DNA of 64,000 bases. Source: Hofstenia miamia. Lineage: Eukaryota > Xenacoelomorpha > Acoela. The position numbers and the translations under genes are program-made. The notes under the pieces are model-generated. The model was not told where the DNA came from. It did not search any database and saw nothing but the letters and a program-made list of their open reading frames with translations. Where the stretch lies: contig SCFE01000011.1 in the NCBI GenBank assembly GCA_004352715.1, forward strand, positions 1,941,796 through 2,005,795, in the 5' to 3' direction. Below, piece by piece: positions 34,274 to 45,125 of the stretch. The first letter of the stretch is position 1, and every line of letters begins with the position of its first letter.

Positions 34274-35238
34274 TGTAGAATCACAGGTGAGTGCTGTCTA
34301 CTCCAGCAGTACTGAGAAACTCAAAAGTTAAATCAAAGGTTGCAGATGCTACCATTATAGAGAGTGACCTGCATTCTAGCAAAAGAAAAGCATTGGTGGT
34401 TCACCATTTCACTTAAAGAAATAGCAGACTATCCATAGAGAACAGATTTCCAGCAGTGACCAATTCACACAACATCCCACCAGAGCCATATGCATGAAGC
34501 CATCCTTACTTGCCAAGGTGCTAGTTGTGTGTCTCAAGTATTAATTTTTAGTTCAAATAAACAATTTATCTCAGAGTTCAATTATCTCAGCTCATGTAAA
34601 TAAATAATAAAACAAAAGGCACGTAATTACTGTGCATTCACATTCACCAGCAGCATATTATATTTGCAGTGTGATATTATTAAGTGCATGTATGAAATGA
34701 AATGATCAAATTAAAGCTCATATTCCCTACACTTATACATAGCCATAACCTAAAGCAACCATGATTTGGGCTGTCACCATTAAAGAGCTATTTGTTGCCC
34801 CAGACCCAGTGCAGTTCCTCCCAAATTGTCACCAGATCTTAAACAGAAATTATAAACTAAAATCCATGATGAATCCTAAAAGGGGTTAGCATATACATAA
34901 ATTAGAGAAGATCAAACATGATTGGAGTAAGATGAATTATATTGTGTGTTCACCACAAGTTGCTCAAGTATTTATTACAATTTTCGTAAATTATTACCTG
35001 CTTAATGTTTACAACTTGCACATGAGTTCCCTCACAAAATTAAATGAGCAATTACATGTAGGTTTAGATCAAGGGGACAAATAATAAATTGATCAAAAAA
35101 ACTGCACTAAAAATATACAAATTGATTTAAAAGAAATTGTTATAAATTGATAGCAACAATTCATGACATTACTGTGACATAACTCTAATTTTTTAGTACC
35201 AAAATAATCAAAAGAATAAAATCAAAATAGTGTGAATG
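34274..35238 (-). mobile_element. Solo LTR, subfamily A, inserted in gag, minus strand
   Basis: Starts (plus-strand reading) TGTAGAATCACAGG and runs to a decayed GTGAATGTA near 35238. It matches the solo LTR at 10789-11731 throughout. It separates two halves of a gag gene on the same strand, so it inserted after the Gypsy element was already resident. Target duplication is no longer recognisable. Confidence 0.75.
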
Positions 35239-35502
35239 TATTACGTTCACATAACCTTTGATGTATAAGAGTTGATTGAAGACCACTGATAAAAGCATCT
35301 CAAATTGCTTCTTCTCTATATTGATCTGCTGTAACTGTCTTGAAGTTTCAGTCAGCTTTTGCTGGCATAGTTTTCATTTTTTGGTAAACATAAACAGCCT
35401 TTACCATGGTAACTGTTGCTTCACCCAGTGAGTCCAGTTCCTGGCAGCATCAGAAAAATTGGGGTCAGTTTTCAATTGATCTGGTCACAGATACCTCTCC
35501 AT
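35239..35502 (-). pseudogene. Gypsy-type gag N-terminal half
   Basis: Begins at a Met (35502). It reads DPNFSDAARNWTHWVKQQ, typical of the start of K02A2.6-like gag proteins, and then in another frame REEAI-DAFISGLQSTLIHQ, the conserved capsid helix region. Several stops and frame changes. It continues at 34273 beyond the solo LTR. Confidence 0.7.
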
Positions 35503-35735
35503 AGCAATGGAGTTTTAAGCTCATTAAATTGAAGGAAATGTAAAAATGATGAGAACTTTTCAATAAGTTTTAATGAACTTAAAATACCTTTTACATAACT
35601 AAAACAAATTAGTAACAAAACATATTACATGTTTTAATATATAATTAATTACATTAAGTTTTACAATTCAAAATTCATCACACCTATCTAATGAAGGGTT
35701 CAATTTGAGCATAGCATTGATTCACTGGGTTTACT
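35503..35735. other. Leader region of the minus-strand Gypsy element
   Basis: Short AT-rich sequence between gag and an LTR-like repeat; no primer-binding site was recognised. Confidence 0.35.
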
Positions 35736-36000
35736 ATAGTGTGAACTGTACCATAGAACTTAATGTCAATGCAGGAGGTTGCTTAGATGAACATTAACTA
35801 GAGCAACCCTGATTCTAATGAATTCCAGGCAATCAAGAAACACTGGTAATTTATCTTAGTGACAAGTAACTGTTGTTCTATTTACAATAAAAAGTATCAC
35901 CTTATATACAATTTAGGTATTAACATATTTACAAACATGAGAAAAAACTAGACTGGCTAATAAATAACAACAACCAGCACCAACTGATGTTATATGACAT
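35736..36000 (-). repeat. LTR-like repeat, copy 1 (no insertion)
   Basis: A ~265-base unit from GTGTGAACTGTACCATAGAA to CAGCACCAA that recurs at 36425-36517 plus 38283-38450, where a Tc1 element splits it. On the minus strand it contains TATATAAGGTGATA, a TATA-like box. Its place upstream of gag suggests it is the decayed LTR of the minus-strand Gypsy element. Confidence 0.5.
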
Positions 36001-36424
36001 CCCAGGCCAGACTAGCTGTTTTCTTTGTATTTTCTATAGGATAGAGCATGTGGAGAACATGTTGGCAAATTGCATTACTAGAGCTCCCATGATATCAACA
36101 TCCTAACTTGACAGCTCTTTATTCAAATCATTTAACATTAGGAGCAGCACTCATTCTGACTAACTTTGGTTTGGATTCATTTTACAAAGAGGCATCAGGT
36201 TGACCACTGTTGAAGACCAAGAGAAACCCATATAGTGAATTCTAAAAGCACAGAAGATAGAAACAAAATAAGAACAACAAATAACAAACTGAGTTATAAA
36301 CCACATTTAGGAGTTACAGCATTGGCTTTCCTTCCAAATGAATCTGACAGCAGATCACAAGGAAATTCTTCCTAACTTGATAACTGCTCAGGATCACATT
36401 ATGATCACCATGTAGAATCATTTG
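36001..36424. other. Non-coding interval between the two LTR-like copies
   Basis: No gene or clear repeat; CpG-poor. Confidence 0.45.
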
Positions 36425-36517
36425 GTTGACTATTGTGTGAACTGTACCATAGAACTTAATGTCAAGGCAGAAGATTGCTTAGGTGAACATTAACTCAAGC
36501 AACCCTGATTCTAACTA

Positions 36518-38282
36518 CAGCCATGGCCAAAAGTCACTGGACATGAACAAATTTTGAATATTATAACTATTTTTCTGATTTAGTAAGGTGTTATTGTATA
36601 TTAAGGTTTGTTTTCTATTTAAATAGATATATTTTTGCAGAAAATAATTCTTGTACATGAATTTCATATAAAAATATAATGTAAAATCATAAAATGTACC
36701 AAAATGTGTATAGTGTTCTTACTTAATTCTCTGCCATACTTAGATCAATAAGTCATTACATACCTACTACACTACCGCAGGCAGAGTATTAATGCTCGAC
36801 TTTACCATTGTTGGATCAATAAGTCATTATACATATACTCAATGCAGGCGGTATATGCACGACGTATGCACGCAGAGAAATTACCAAATTAAATTTTCCT
36901 GTACGTAATTCTATTGGCTGCAGGAATATGTACTTTCTACTTTCTACACTTGAGTGTTCATTATTGATTACATATTGTAAGTTCATTATTGAGTGTCTTA
37001 GCTGTCTTAGTGTTAACTGGTGTGCAATTGAATATTTTCTAAACAATTTTGATATGCCAAGGAAAGAGGTTTCGCCAAGAAAGAGGGCAACAATTGTCAC
37101 TTTGCTTAAAGAAGGCTACACAATTCGTGGTGTAGAGCATAAAACTGGTGTCCCAAAATCTACAATATCTGACATTAAACAACGATGGCTGACAAATCGA
37201 GACGGTTATGGATCTCCCAGGAAAAGAAGTGGCAGACCAAGGAAAACTACACCCAATACTGACAGACTAATGGTGCGTCGATGTCTGGCATCCAGGTGTT
37301 CAACTGCTGCAAACATTAAGGACATGTGTGGTGATGTAACTGCTAATATTAGTGTTCGAACTGTTCGAAGACGCTTGAATGCTGCTGGATTAAGAGGTCG
37401 GCGGCCAGCCAAAAAGCCATTCGTGAATGCCTTCCAGAGGCGACGTCGTCTCAATTTTGCAAGACGTTACCTTCTGAAAGATGATGAGTACTGGAAACGT
37501 GTGCTATTTTCTGACGAATCCTCGTTTGATATTTATGGCAACAGGGGCTCAATTAAAGTATGGCGCCGTGTAGGAGAACGTTATCTAAGCCAGTGTATCC
37601 TGCCGACTGTAAAACATGCACCTTCCGTAATGATTTGGGGCTGTCTTTCATTTAATGGTCTGGGAAGATTTCGAATTTTAGACCAGGGTCAAAGAATGAA
37701 TCAAAAATTTTACCTTGAAATTCTTAATAAAGAACTATGCTGGAGTATGAGAGATCTTTATCCAGACGGCAATTGCATTTATATGGATGACAATGCACCC
37801 TGCCACAGAGCAAGAGCAGTGAAGGAATGGTTTCATGACCAAATTGGGAATCAATGGATAAATGATTGGCCAGGACAATCACCTGACATCAACCCCATCA
37901 AAACACTTTGGGCTCACATTGGTAGGGAGATCCAGAAGAGAGCTCCTCATACTCGTAATGAACTGATTGCAGCCATAATACATGCTTGGTATAGAGTTTT
38001 CACTAAAGAACAGTGTGAAATTTTGTGCAGTAGTGTGCCTTGTCATCTTTGAGCTGTACAAAGAAGTCTAGGCTTTTCAATGAAATATTAACTCTGTTCC
38101 AACAAAATATTAACTTTGTTTAAACTATACTGTTATTTTTATGATAATATTTGATATAATTTTGATTATAGTTATTTTTGGACAAAAATGGTTTCCTTTT
38201 TGAAAAAATTATGCTCCAAATGCACAAAAACTAACTAAAAATTAAAATTTTGTTCATGTCCAGTGACTTTTGGCTGTGGCTG
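36518..38282 (+). mobile_element. Tc1-like element, full length
   Basis: A 1765-bp element flanked by TA on both sides (36516-36517 and 38283-38284). The ends are inverted repeats starting CAGCCATGGCCAAAAGTCAC and CAGCCACAGCCAAAAGTCAC, which remain alike for about 40 bases. The leader contains a ~26-base local duplication (near 36955-36985) absent from the older copy. CpG is abundant inside and nearly absent outside, so the insertion is young relative to its surroundings. Confidence 0.93.
37054..38052 (+). CDS. Tc1-like transposase, open but with altered catalytic residue
   Basis: A 332-residue transposase. I chose the ATG at 37054 (MPRKEVSPR); the frame is open 42 codons further upstream but that part looks like leader. 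Order: a paired-type helix-turn-helix (about residues 10-50, GYTIRGVEHKTGVPKSTISD), an AT-hook-like SGRPRKTT, a second HTH (about 75-115), then the RNase-H-like catalytic core. The first Asp is D154 (FSDESSF) and the second is D246 (MDDNAPCH). The third position, 36 residues later in PDINPIKTLW, is Lys (codon AAA at 37900) where the family has Glu in NPIENLW. The spacing of 36 differs from the usual DD34E and resembles the DD36E group. A single G-to-A change explains the Lys. Cut-and-paste activity is expected to be lost, though DNA binding could persist. Confidence 0.9.
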   Translation: MPRKEVSPRKRATIVTLLKEGYTIRGVEHKTGVPKSTISDIKQRWLTNRDGYGSPRKRSGRPRKTTPNTDRLMVRRCLASRCSTAANIKDMCGDVTANISVRTVRRRLNAAGLRGRRPAKKPFVNAFQRRRRLNFARRYLLKDDEYWKRVLFSDESSFDIYGNRGSIKVWRRVGERYLSQCILPTVKHAPSVMIWGCLSFNGLGRFRILDQGQRMNQKFYLEILNKELCWSMRDLYPDGNCIYMDDNAPCHRARAVKEWFHDQIGNQWINDWPGQSPDINPIKTLWAHIGREIQKRAPHTRNELIAAIIHAWYRVFTKEQCEILCSSVPCHL

Positions 38283-38460
38283 TAATTCCAGGTAAGCAAG
38301 AAACACTGGTAATTTATCTTAGTGACAAGTGGTGGTTGTTCTAATTAGAATAAAAAGTATCACCTTATATACAATTTAGCTATTAACATATTTACAAACA
38401 TGAGAAAACACTAGACTGGTCAATAAATAACAACTAGCACCAAGTGATATTGCAATATAT

Positions 38461-39498
38461 TTGCCAAAGGTAGATTTGATAATTAACTTCTTCTAATTGT
38501 AGACCTATTCCTAATAATAGTAAAGAGTAAACAGGAGATTGAGAAAAGGAAACCTACATGCTAAGTATAACCTAATCTTGGTGCATTCCTTAACTCATAC
38601 AATTTCAGTGTTAGTAATAATAACAATTTTAATAAATGAATTAAAAGCATAAAAGCAAAACTCCCTATGTTTACGCCTAGCCTAAAGTGTTAAATGATGT
38701 AACTAGCTGACCTGTATTACTGCTAGGTGGTTTAGCAAAACATAATTTAAATAATAGCAAAGTCAAAAATAAAATGTAAGCAAAGTTTACTTTCAGAAAT
38801 AATCAATCATATTTATAAGAACAAAACTGGGTAATAACTAAACAGCAACATACCATTGCTAATATATGTAAACAAAACAGGTTCTGCACAAATAACCTTT
38901 TAACTGCAACTATCAGAAATACAGTTTGTACAAAATTTACTTTTTCAAATTGAGGAAATTAAGAATTGTAAGTTTTTAAGTCTGAAATAATAATATCAAA
39001 TTCAATGCAGGTATGCCACATTGTCTATTTCTTAATATAAAATGATGCACATGAATGTTCATGTACTTAAGATAACAAATATAATAGTATGCATTTCTCA
39101 GTTGTGTAATGAAGTTTAATTTTGTTTCAAAAGAGATAATAATTTCAAAACATCAAACCAGAATAAATTGAAAATAATTTACAAATTTGGTAAATTTTGC
39201 CCTCTCAATGTGGAGATGTTGCCAGCATCTTTGTTTAGGGGTTTTTGTGTAAAATCACTTGAAATTTTGAATCCAACTCAACTTGACTCAAGACTTTATT
39301 CAATGTGAAACTTAAGAGATTGACCTCAATCAACTATTTTCAAATCAAAACAATCCCAAATCACATTGCAAAGTTTGAATTCTTAGCATTCAGAATACTA
39401 GAAAACCTCCATCCATATTGAATGTTGCTTTTAGGTAGTGTATAGTGTCACTTTGGGAAAATTGTGCAATTTACATCACATTTATTTCAAATTTAATA
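38461..39498. other. Non-coding, CpG-poor interval
   Basis: About 1 kb of AT-rich DNA. I see no gene or repeat. CpG becomes normal again at about 39.6 kb. Confidence 0.5.
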
Positions 39499-39649
39499 TA
39501 GATAAGATAAGATAAGATATTCTTTATTCAGATAATATTTTCAATTACAAAACTGGTTATTATCTGAATAGCGTCAAGAATGATAACAAATAACTATATT
39601 TACAAAAAAAAAAAGGACTACAAAATCTGTTCTGTTCAGGCTATGGAAA

Positions 39650-41803
39650 TTAATTGCGCGTTATTGTATAATCTTTATTGTAAAATTTGAATCCTAACCA
39701 TGATTTACCCAAAATGAATTTTTCCTTCAACATAAATGCTTTTAATTTTCTTTTAAACGTAATTGCACTCTTAATCATTTTAATTTCACTTGGTAATCGA
39801 TTCCAATTGCGAATTGCAACATTAATAAAAGACTGTTGCTTGATTTTTTTACGAAATTTAATGCTAGTATAATGATTAGTTCTTATATTGCGCTTATGAA
39901 AAAAGTTTGGAAATGATATTGAATTATAAGGAGGTAATTGATTTGTTATTTTAAAAAACTTTATCAAAATATTAAAAATAAAGAGTTGATTTGGAAACAG
40001 CAAAGATGACAAAATGTAATTTCTTGTTTTGGAGCAGTTTTTCTGACAAACATTCAATGCCCATTTTAATTGTATTGTAAGTTTTTTTACTAATGATTCA
40101 TTTAAGCTTGAAAAAAGTGTATTTGCATAATTAAGATGACTCATTACTAGAGCATGAAATAATTGAATCATAATGGCAGAGGGTAAATGTTCAGCTACGT
40201 GTGATAATGTTTTAATACTCATTGCCATGCGTTTTAAAATTTCTTTTACTTGCTGCTTGTATGTTAATTTTGAGTCAATAGTTATACCAAGATATTTGAA
40301 GGATTCTTTAGGGGAGATTGAGGCGTTATTAAAAGTAAGTGAAGAATTGGGTAGGAATACACTTTTCCCCTGAGGATTCAAGATGCAAAATTCAGTTTTT
40401 TCACTGTTGTTGTTTAATTTGTGCATGTTGAAATATTTACTCAATTTTTCACAATTTTGTTCTACATCATTTATTGCTTGATTTAAGGATGTATTTCCAC
40501 TAAAAATGCATGTATCATCGGCGTATTGAATCAATTGACAATTCGTATGTTGCTGCATGTCGTTTACATATATGTTAAAAAGTAGCGGTCCAAGAATGGT
40601 ACCTTGCGGTACTCCGTTTTTTATAGATAGCCAATTAGAGAAAGTATTATTTAATTTGACGCACTGAATTCTATTAGTTAGATAACTTGATATTAATTTA
40701 ACGCTACTTTCAGAAAATCTTAGCTTTTCTAATTTCTTATATAAGATATCGTGATTAATAGAGTCAAAAGCTTTTGAAAGATCAAGGCAGGCCACTGCAA
40801 CAAATTTGTCAGAGTCAAGAGATGATCGCCAATTTTCGGTAGCATACAAAAGAGCATCATCAGTTGAAAAATTCTTGCGGAAACCAAATTGTGTTTTTGA
40901 CATTAATTGGTGTTTTGAAAGGTGGTCACTAATTTGATTATGTAAGAGACGTTCGAAAATTTTACTTATTGGCGAAGTAATTGAGATCGGCCTATAATTA
41001 ATAGCTAAAGTTGCATCTTTCTTTTTGAAAACCGGAGTAATATATGCTTGTTTCAAACGATTTGGAAAATTGTTCTGTTTTAAGGATTCATTGAAGATGA
41101 AATTTAAAGGCTCAGCAATTATAGAGGCAGTTACTTTTAATATCCAGGAAGGAATTTTAGATGGACCACTAGATTTATTGGGTTTTAGTTTATTAATTGC
41201 TTTAATCATTTCGTATGTAGTAGAAAAACAAAAATGAATTCAGGGTATTTTATTATTAATATTTGGTGATTGATATTTGATATAGGGTCCTTTAAATTTT
41301 CCCAAGTTAACAAATGTTTCGTTTAGTACATTAGTAATGTCAAAATCATTTGTAAATGAGTTCCCATCCGAGTCTCTAATCTCCTCAATGATTGTAGATT
41401 TAGATTTTGCAGTGTTAGCAATCTCATGAATGAGTTTCCATTTAGACTTTTGGTTTGGTAAAATTTTGAATTCATTTTTAATATATTTATTAAAAGATTT
41501 ACGATTTTCAATATTTGATAAATTTCTTGCTTTTTTATAAGCTAAGAAATTTTCGCTAGATTTTGTCAATAAGAAATTTTTAAAAGCATTTTTCTTTTCA
41601 ATAATCAATTTTTTGGATAAATCAGTTAACCAAGGTTTAGATTTATTATATTTAGAGGCACAATTTTTAAAATTTTTGTTAATTAAGATCTTCTTTTCTG
41701 GACAGAAAATATTAAGGTGTTTTTCAAAGATTGAAATGAAATTTTCCATCATAGAATTAGTATCTTGTGCATAATACACTTCATGCCAATGTTCAAAAGT
41801 CAA
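39650..41803 (-). pseudogene. LINE reverse transcriptase ORF, one in-frame stop
   Basis: Two frames (41803-41240 and 41209-39650) lie in the same phase, separated only by a TGA at about 41242-41240, so together they make about 717 codons. The RT starts with LKPNKSSGPSKIPSWILK, followed by YRPISITSPISKIFERLL, FGFRKNFSTDDAL, CLDLSKAFDSINHDIL, NGVPQGTILGPLLFNIYVND and the catalytic QYADDTCIF (near 40510-40530). The C-terminal 200 residues are basic and end in YTITRN. All seven RT blocks are present. The upstream ~180 residues link to the endonuclease. Only one nonsense change and one frameshift (near 41820) separate this copy from an open ORF, so it is fairly young. I would place it in the CR1/Jockey assemblage but cannot fix the clade by eye. 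Confidence 0.85.
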
Positions 41804-41831
41804 TGATAATTTTAGTTTTTCAACATTATGA

Positions 41832-42059
41832 TTATTTTTTATCCCGAATTGTGGTCCATTTCCTAACTATTGAATTTACTGGTTTCGTTGTTATAAAGCT
41901 AATGGAAGTAATGCAATGATCAGATAACGGACATTCAGCTGTAAAATATGTAAGTTTTGAAAAATCATTTTCTGACATTATGAAGTAATCAATAAGCATG
42001 CTACTTGTTGCAGTGACCCTTGACAGCGTAATTTTATTAACAATATTCAGATTAAACAT
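41832..42059 (-). pseudogene. LINE endonuclease C-terminal end
   Basis: Reads SMLIDYFIMSENDF and CPLSDHCITSISF. SDH with the following hydrophobic strand is the last conserved motif of APE-type endonucleases. It is in a different frame from the RT ORF (frameshift near 41820). The domain's N-terminal three-quarters are absent. Confidence 0.75.
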
Positions 42060-42085
42060 ATTTAGTAAATATGATTTGTTAGCTC

Positions 42086-43352
42086 ATTTATTTCATTTTC
42101 AGTTTAGTCAATTGGGGATTTTCCTGAAATTTTGAAATGCTTTAAAATTTGGCTAGTGATTACAAAGAAATTTGATATTCTAAAACATTTCAAAATTTTA
42201 TGAAAATCACCTAATAATTAGCCCCCTTGTACTTCATATTTCAATTATTAATAATTTGTTGTTAGGAAAAAGAAAATTGTATGTACAAACCAATTGGGTT
42301 ATGGTTACTATTAGCCAAATGTATCAAAACAAATTATATTATTTAAAATTGTAGTTTTCTTATTTTAATAGTAATTTATAAAATATATATTTGGCCATTT
42401 TTAATAAAAAAAGGAAATATTTGTTGGATAATTATTTTAATACACTTTGAGATGACAATAAAGCCTTAACTTTCAAGCTTCTTGGAATTTTAATTTATTA
42501 TATAGAAAATCAGTACAAGTTAATAATTGAACATTTGATTTTAATCTTAGGAAGTTAAACTAATGATGCCAAAATTAAAATAATGTTGTTTTTGCTGGAA
42601 ATTTTTCTAAATTTCAGTTAATTTCTTTGACAGTGCAGCAACTAAAGATTATCATTGTCATTGCAACTTTTGTTCTTTTCGAATATAAAACAGCATTTTT
42701 TCCAAATACTGCTTATTAATATAACTATATAGAATTGCTAGCTATTCAGTTTTTGAGAGAGAGATATTTTGTTCTCACTCTTAATGTGATTTGCTTGCTT
42801 TGACACTTCATTATATTCTACTAATATTTGTTTTCAAAAAGAACTTTTTATTGAATAAAATCATTTACAAATTAAAAGTTTAAGACATAAATGACGAACC
42901 AAATAAAATATAGATAAATAATAGAATATAGTTTCCATATTGTAAGTATAATACAAAATAAATTATTGTCTTTATGATTCGGTGAGATTTGAACTCACAT
43001 GGTCTGTAAAAATGTAGAGCTGTTTTATTCTTACACCACAAATCAGAATGTAGATATTGTGCAACTGCAATGCAAATAAGATGTTTCTAATACATTACAA
43101 AAAAACGAAAACGAGCATAAAAATATATTTATGTTTACTTTCGCTGCTTTTCTATAGAAAAAACATTTCTCTGCAAGAAGATAACCCTTTTTTGCTTTAA
43201 TTAGTTCCATTCCAAAAATTTATAATTATAATTTGGCTATTTGCCAGTGACTAGTCATTGGCGGATGATACCTTTGGCTTAAAGATCCTGACACCAACCG
43301 ATTTAGCGTAAACTAACGTTCTTGGCAATTAGTAAAGCTCAGCAAAACACTG
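42086..43352. other. Non-coding interval holding one tRNA-like segment
   Basis: AT-rich, no gene supported apart from the tRNA-like hairpins at 42976-43044. Confidence 0.5.
42976..43044 (-). tRNA. tRNA-like segment (pseudogene or SINE head)
   Basis: On the minus strand there are a six-pair acceptor stem (GATTTG against CGAATC), a box-A-like TGGTGTAAGAA, and a perfect T-arm of GTGAG-TTCAAAT-CTCAC carrying the box B GTTCAAATC. The anticodon stem pairs poorly, so no anticodon can be assigned with any safety. It is either a decayed tRNA gene or the head of a tRNA-derived SINE. Confidence 0.4.
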
Positions 43353-43361
43353 ACAAATTAA
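43353..43361. repeat. Left 9-bp target-site duplication of the THAP/P-like composite
   Basis: ACAAATTAA immediately before the GGGCAGG start of repeat copy 1. The same nine bases follow the end of repeat copy 2 at 49182-49190. Confidence 0.7.
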
Positions 43362-43905
43362 GGGCAGGATTTTTAACGCCGTATTTTTTAATTTCGTATT
43401 TATTCCAATAGCATTGTTTCCAATAACTTCGTATTCCAAAAGCACCGTTTCCAATAATTTCGTATTATTTAATTTCGTATAAAATATATGATTTAAACAT
43501 GTTGCATAAAAAAGCTTAGTACGAATTTGTTTATAGAAATGCGAAAATTCACTTAAGGAATATTCAAAGGCGACAATCTGATATATAAACAGTATCTTCT
43601 AAAAATTGTCTAAAATTTAAAGCTAGTTTCAATATTAATTAAATTTCATTTCTATTGAAGCTGAATGTACCCTCAAAATATTTACAGGAGCTATATACCA
43701 TATTAAAGCACGTATTATTTCCAATAAACTACATTAAAAGTAGACACAATTTCGTAAAGTCTATGAATAAAATGTCATTATTGTTTATGACATATATACA
43801 AAATACGATACTACTGGAGTACGAAATACTAAATTATTGGAAATGATGCTATTCGAATACGATATTAGAGGAATACGAAATTAATGGAATACGATACTAC
43901 TCGAA
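43362..43905 (+). repeat. Direct repeat copy 1 (left end of composite), truncated by gap
   Basis: 544 bases nearly identical to 48527-49096. The last ~265 bases before the gap are the same by eye, with scattered differences and two small indels in the first half. It begins GGGCAGGATTTTTAACGCC. The assembly stops about 85 bases before the copy would end. Confidence 0.9.
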
Positions 43906-44905
43906 NNNNNNNNNNNNNNNNNNNNNNNNNNNNNNNNNNNNNNNNNNNNNNNNNNNNNNNNNNNNNNNNNNNNNNNNNNNNNNNNNNNNNNNNNNNNNNN
44001 NNNNNNNNNNNNNNNNNNNNNNNNNNNNNNNNNNNNNNNNNNNNNNNNNNNNNNNNNNNNNNNNNNNNNNNNNNNNNNNNNNNNNNNNNNNNNNNNNNNN
44101 NNNNNNNNNNNNNNNNNNNNNNNNNNNNNNNNNNNNNNNNNNNNNNNNNNNNNNNNNNNNNNNNNNNNNNNNNNNNNNNNNNNNNNNNNNNNNNNNNNNN
44201 NNNNNNNNNNNNNNNNNNNNNNNNNNNNNNNNNNNNNNNNNNNNNNNNNNNNNNNNNNNNNNNNNNNNNNNNNNNNNNNNNNNNNNNNNNNNNNNNNNNN
44301 NNNNNNNNNNNNNNNNNNNNNNNNNNNNNNNNNNNNNNNNNNNNNNNNNNNNNNNNNNNNNNNNNNNNNNNNNNNNNNNNNNNNNNNNNNNNNNNNNNNN
44401 NNNNNNNNNNNNNNNNNNNNNNNNNNNNNNNNNNNNNNNNNNNNNNNNNNNNNNNNNNNNNNNNNNNNNNNNNNNNNNNNNNNNNNNNNNNNNNNNNNNN
44501 NNNNNNNNNNNNNNNNNNNNNNNNNNNNNNNNNNNNNNNNNNNNNNNNNNNNNNNNNNNNNNNNNNNNNNNNNNNNNNNNNNNNNNNNNNNNNNNNNNNN
44601 NNNNNNNNNNNNNNNNNNNNNNNNNNNNNNNNNNNNNNNNNNNNNNNNNNNNNNNNNNNNNNNNNNNNNNNNNNNNNNNNNNNNNNNNNNNNNNNNNNNN
44701 NNNNNNNNNNNNNNNNNNNNNNNNNNNNNNNNNNNNNNNNNNNNNNNNNNNNNNNNNNNNNNNNNNNNNNNNNNNNNNNNNNNNNNNNNNNNNNNNNNNN
44801 NNNNNNNNNNNNNNNNNNNNNNNNNNNNNNNNNNNNNNNNNNNNNNNNNNNNNNNNNNNNNNNNNNNNNNNNNNNNNNNNNNNNNNNNNNNNNNNNNNNN
44901 NNNNN
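43906..44905. other. Assembly gap, 1000 N
   Basis: Exactly 1000 N, placed inside repeat copy 1, as expected where an assembler cannot resolve two near-identical copies. Confidence 0.99.
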
Positions 44906-45125
44906 TCACATTTACTTATTCTCTATGCCAATTAGAAGCATAACAATTTTACTCACATAGAATATATTTAATTATTTAGTACTACACAAAGTGCAAAAAA
45001 TCAAGATTTCATTAAACACATCACAATAATTTCGGCTAAAAATATGATCAATTTAGTTGTTAATTTTGATTAGTAATATTGGCTAATTTGTGTTAAATCG
45101 CGGTACAATAGTTAATTAATTTCAT

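Larger units (their letters stand above)
36425..38460 (-). repeat. LTR-like repeat, copy 2, split by Tc1 insertion
   Basis: Left part 36425-36517 and right part 38283-38460 together align with 35736-36000. The Tc1 element sits exactly between CTGATTCTAAC and ATTCCAGG. Copy 1 therefore shows the uninterrupted site (CTGATTCTAATGAATTCCAGG). Confidence 0.6.
39499..42085 (-). mobile_element. LINE, 5'-truncated, with GATAA-type 3' tail
   Basis: A non-LTR retrotransposon on the minus strand. It covers the end of the endonuclease, a complete reverse transcriptase and a short 3' untranslated region that finishes in a four-unit TATCT/GATAA repeat (39499-39520), typical of CR1/L2/Jockey-like LINEs. The 5' part of the endonuclease and any ORF1 are missing, the usual result of incomplete target-primed reverse transcription. 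CpG is normal. Confidence 0.85.

Noticed and set aside
36928-37053. 42-codon N-terminal extension of the Tc1 transposase
   Set aside because: It includes a local duplication absent from the other copy and precedes the canonical start MPRKEVSPR, so it is leader.
43655-43846. Identical 63-codon frame in both direct repeats (also 48845-49036)
   Set aside because: Its identity follows from the repeats being near-identical DNA. It spans non-coding MITE interior and resembles no protein.
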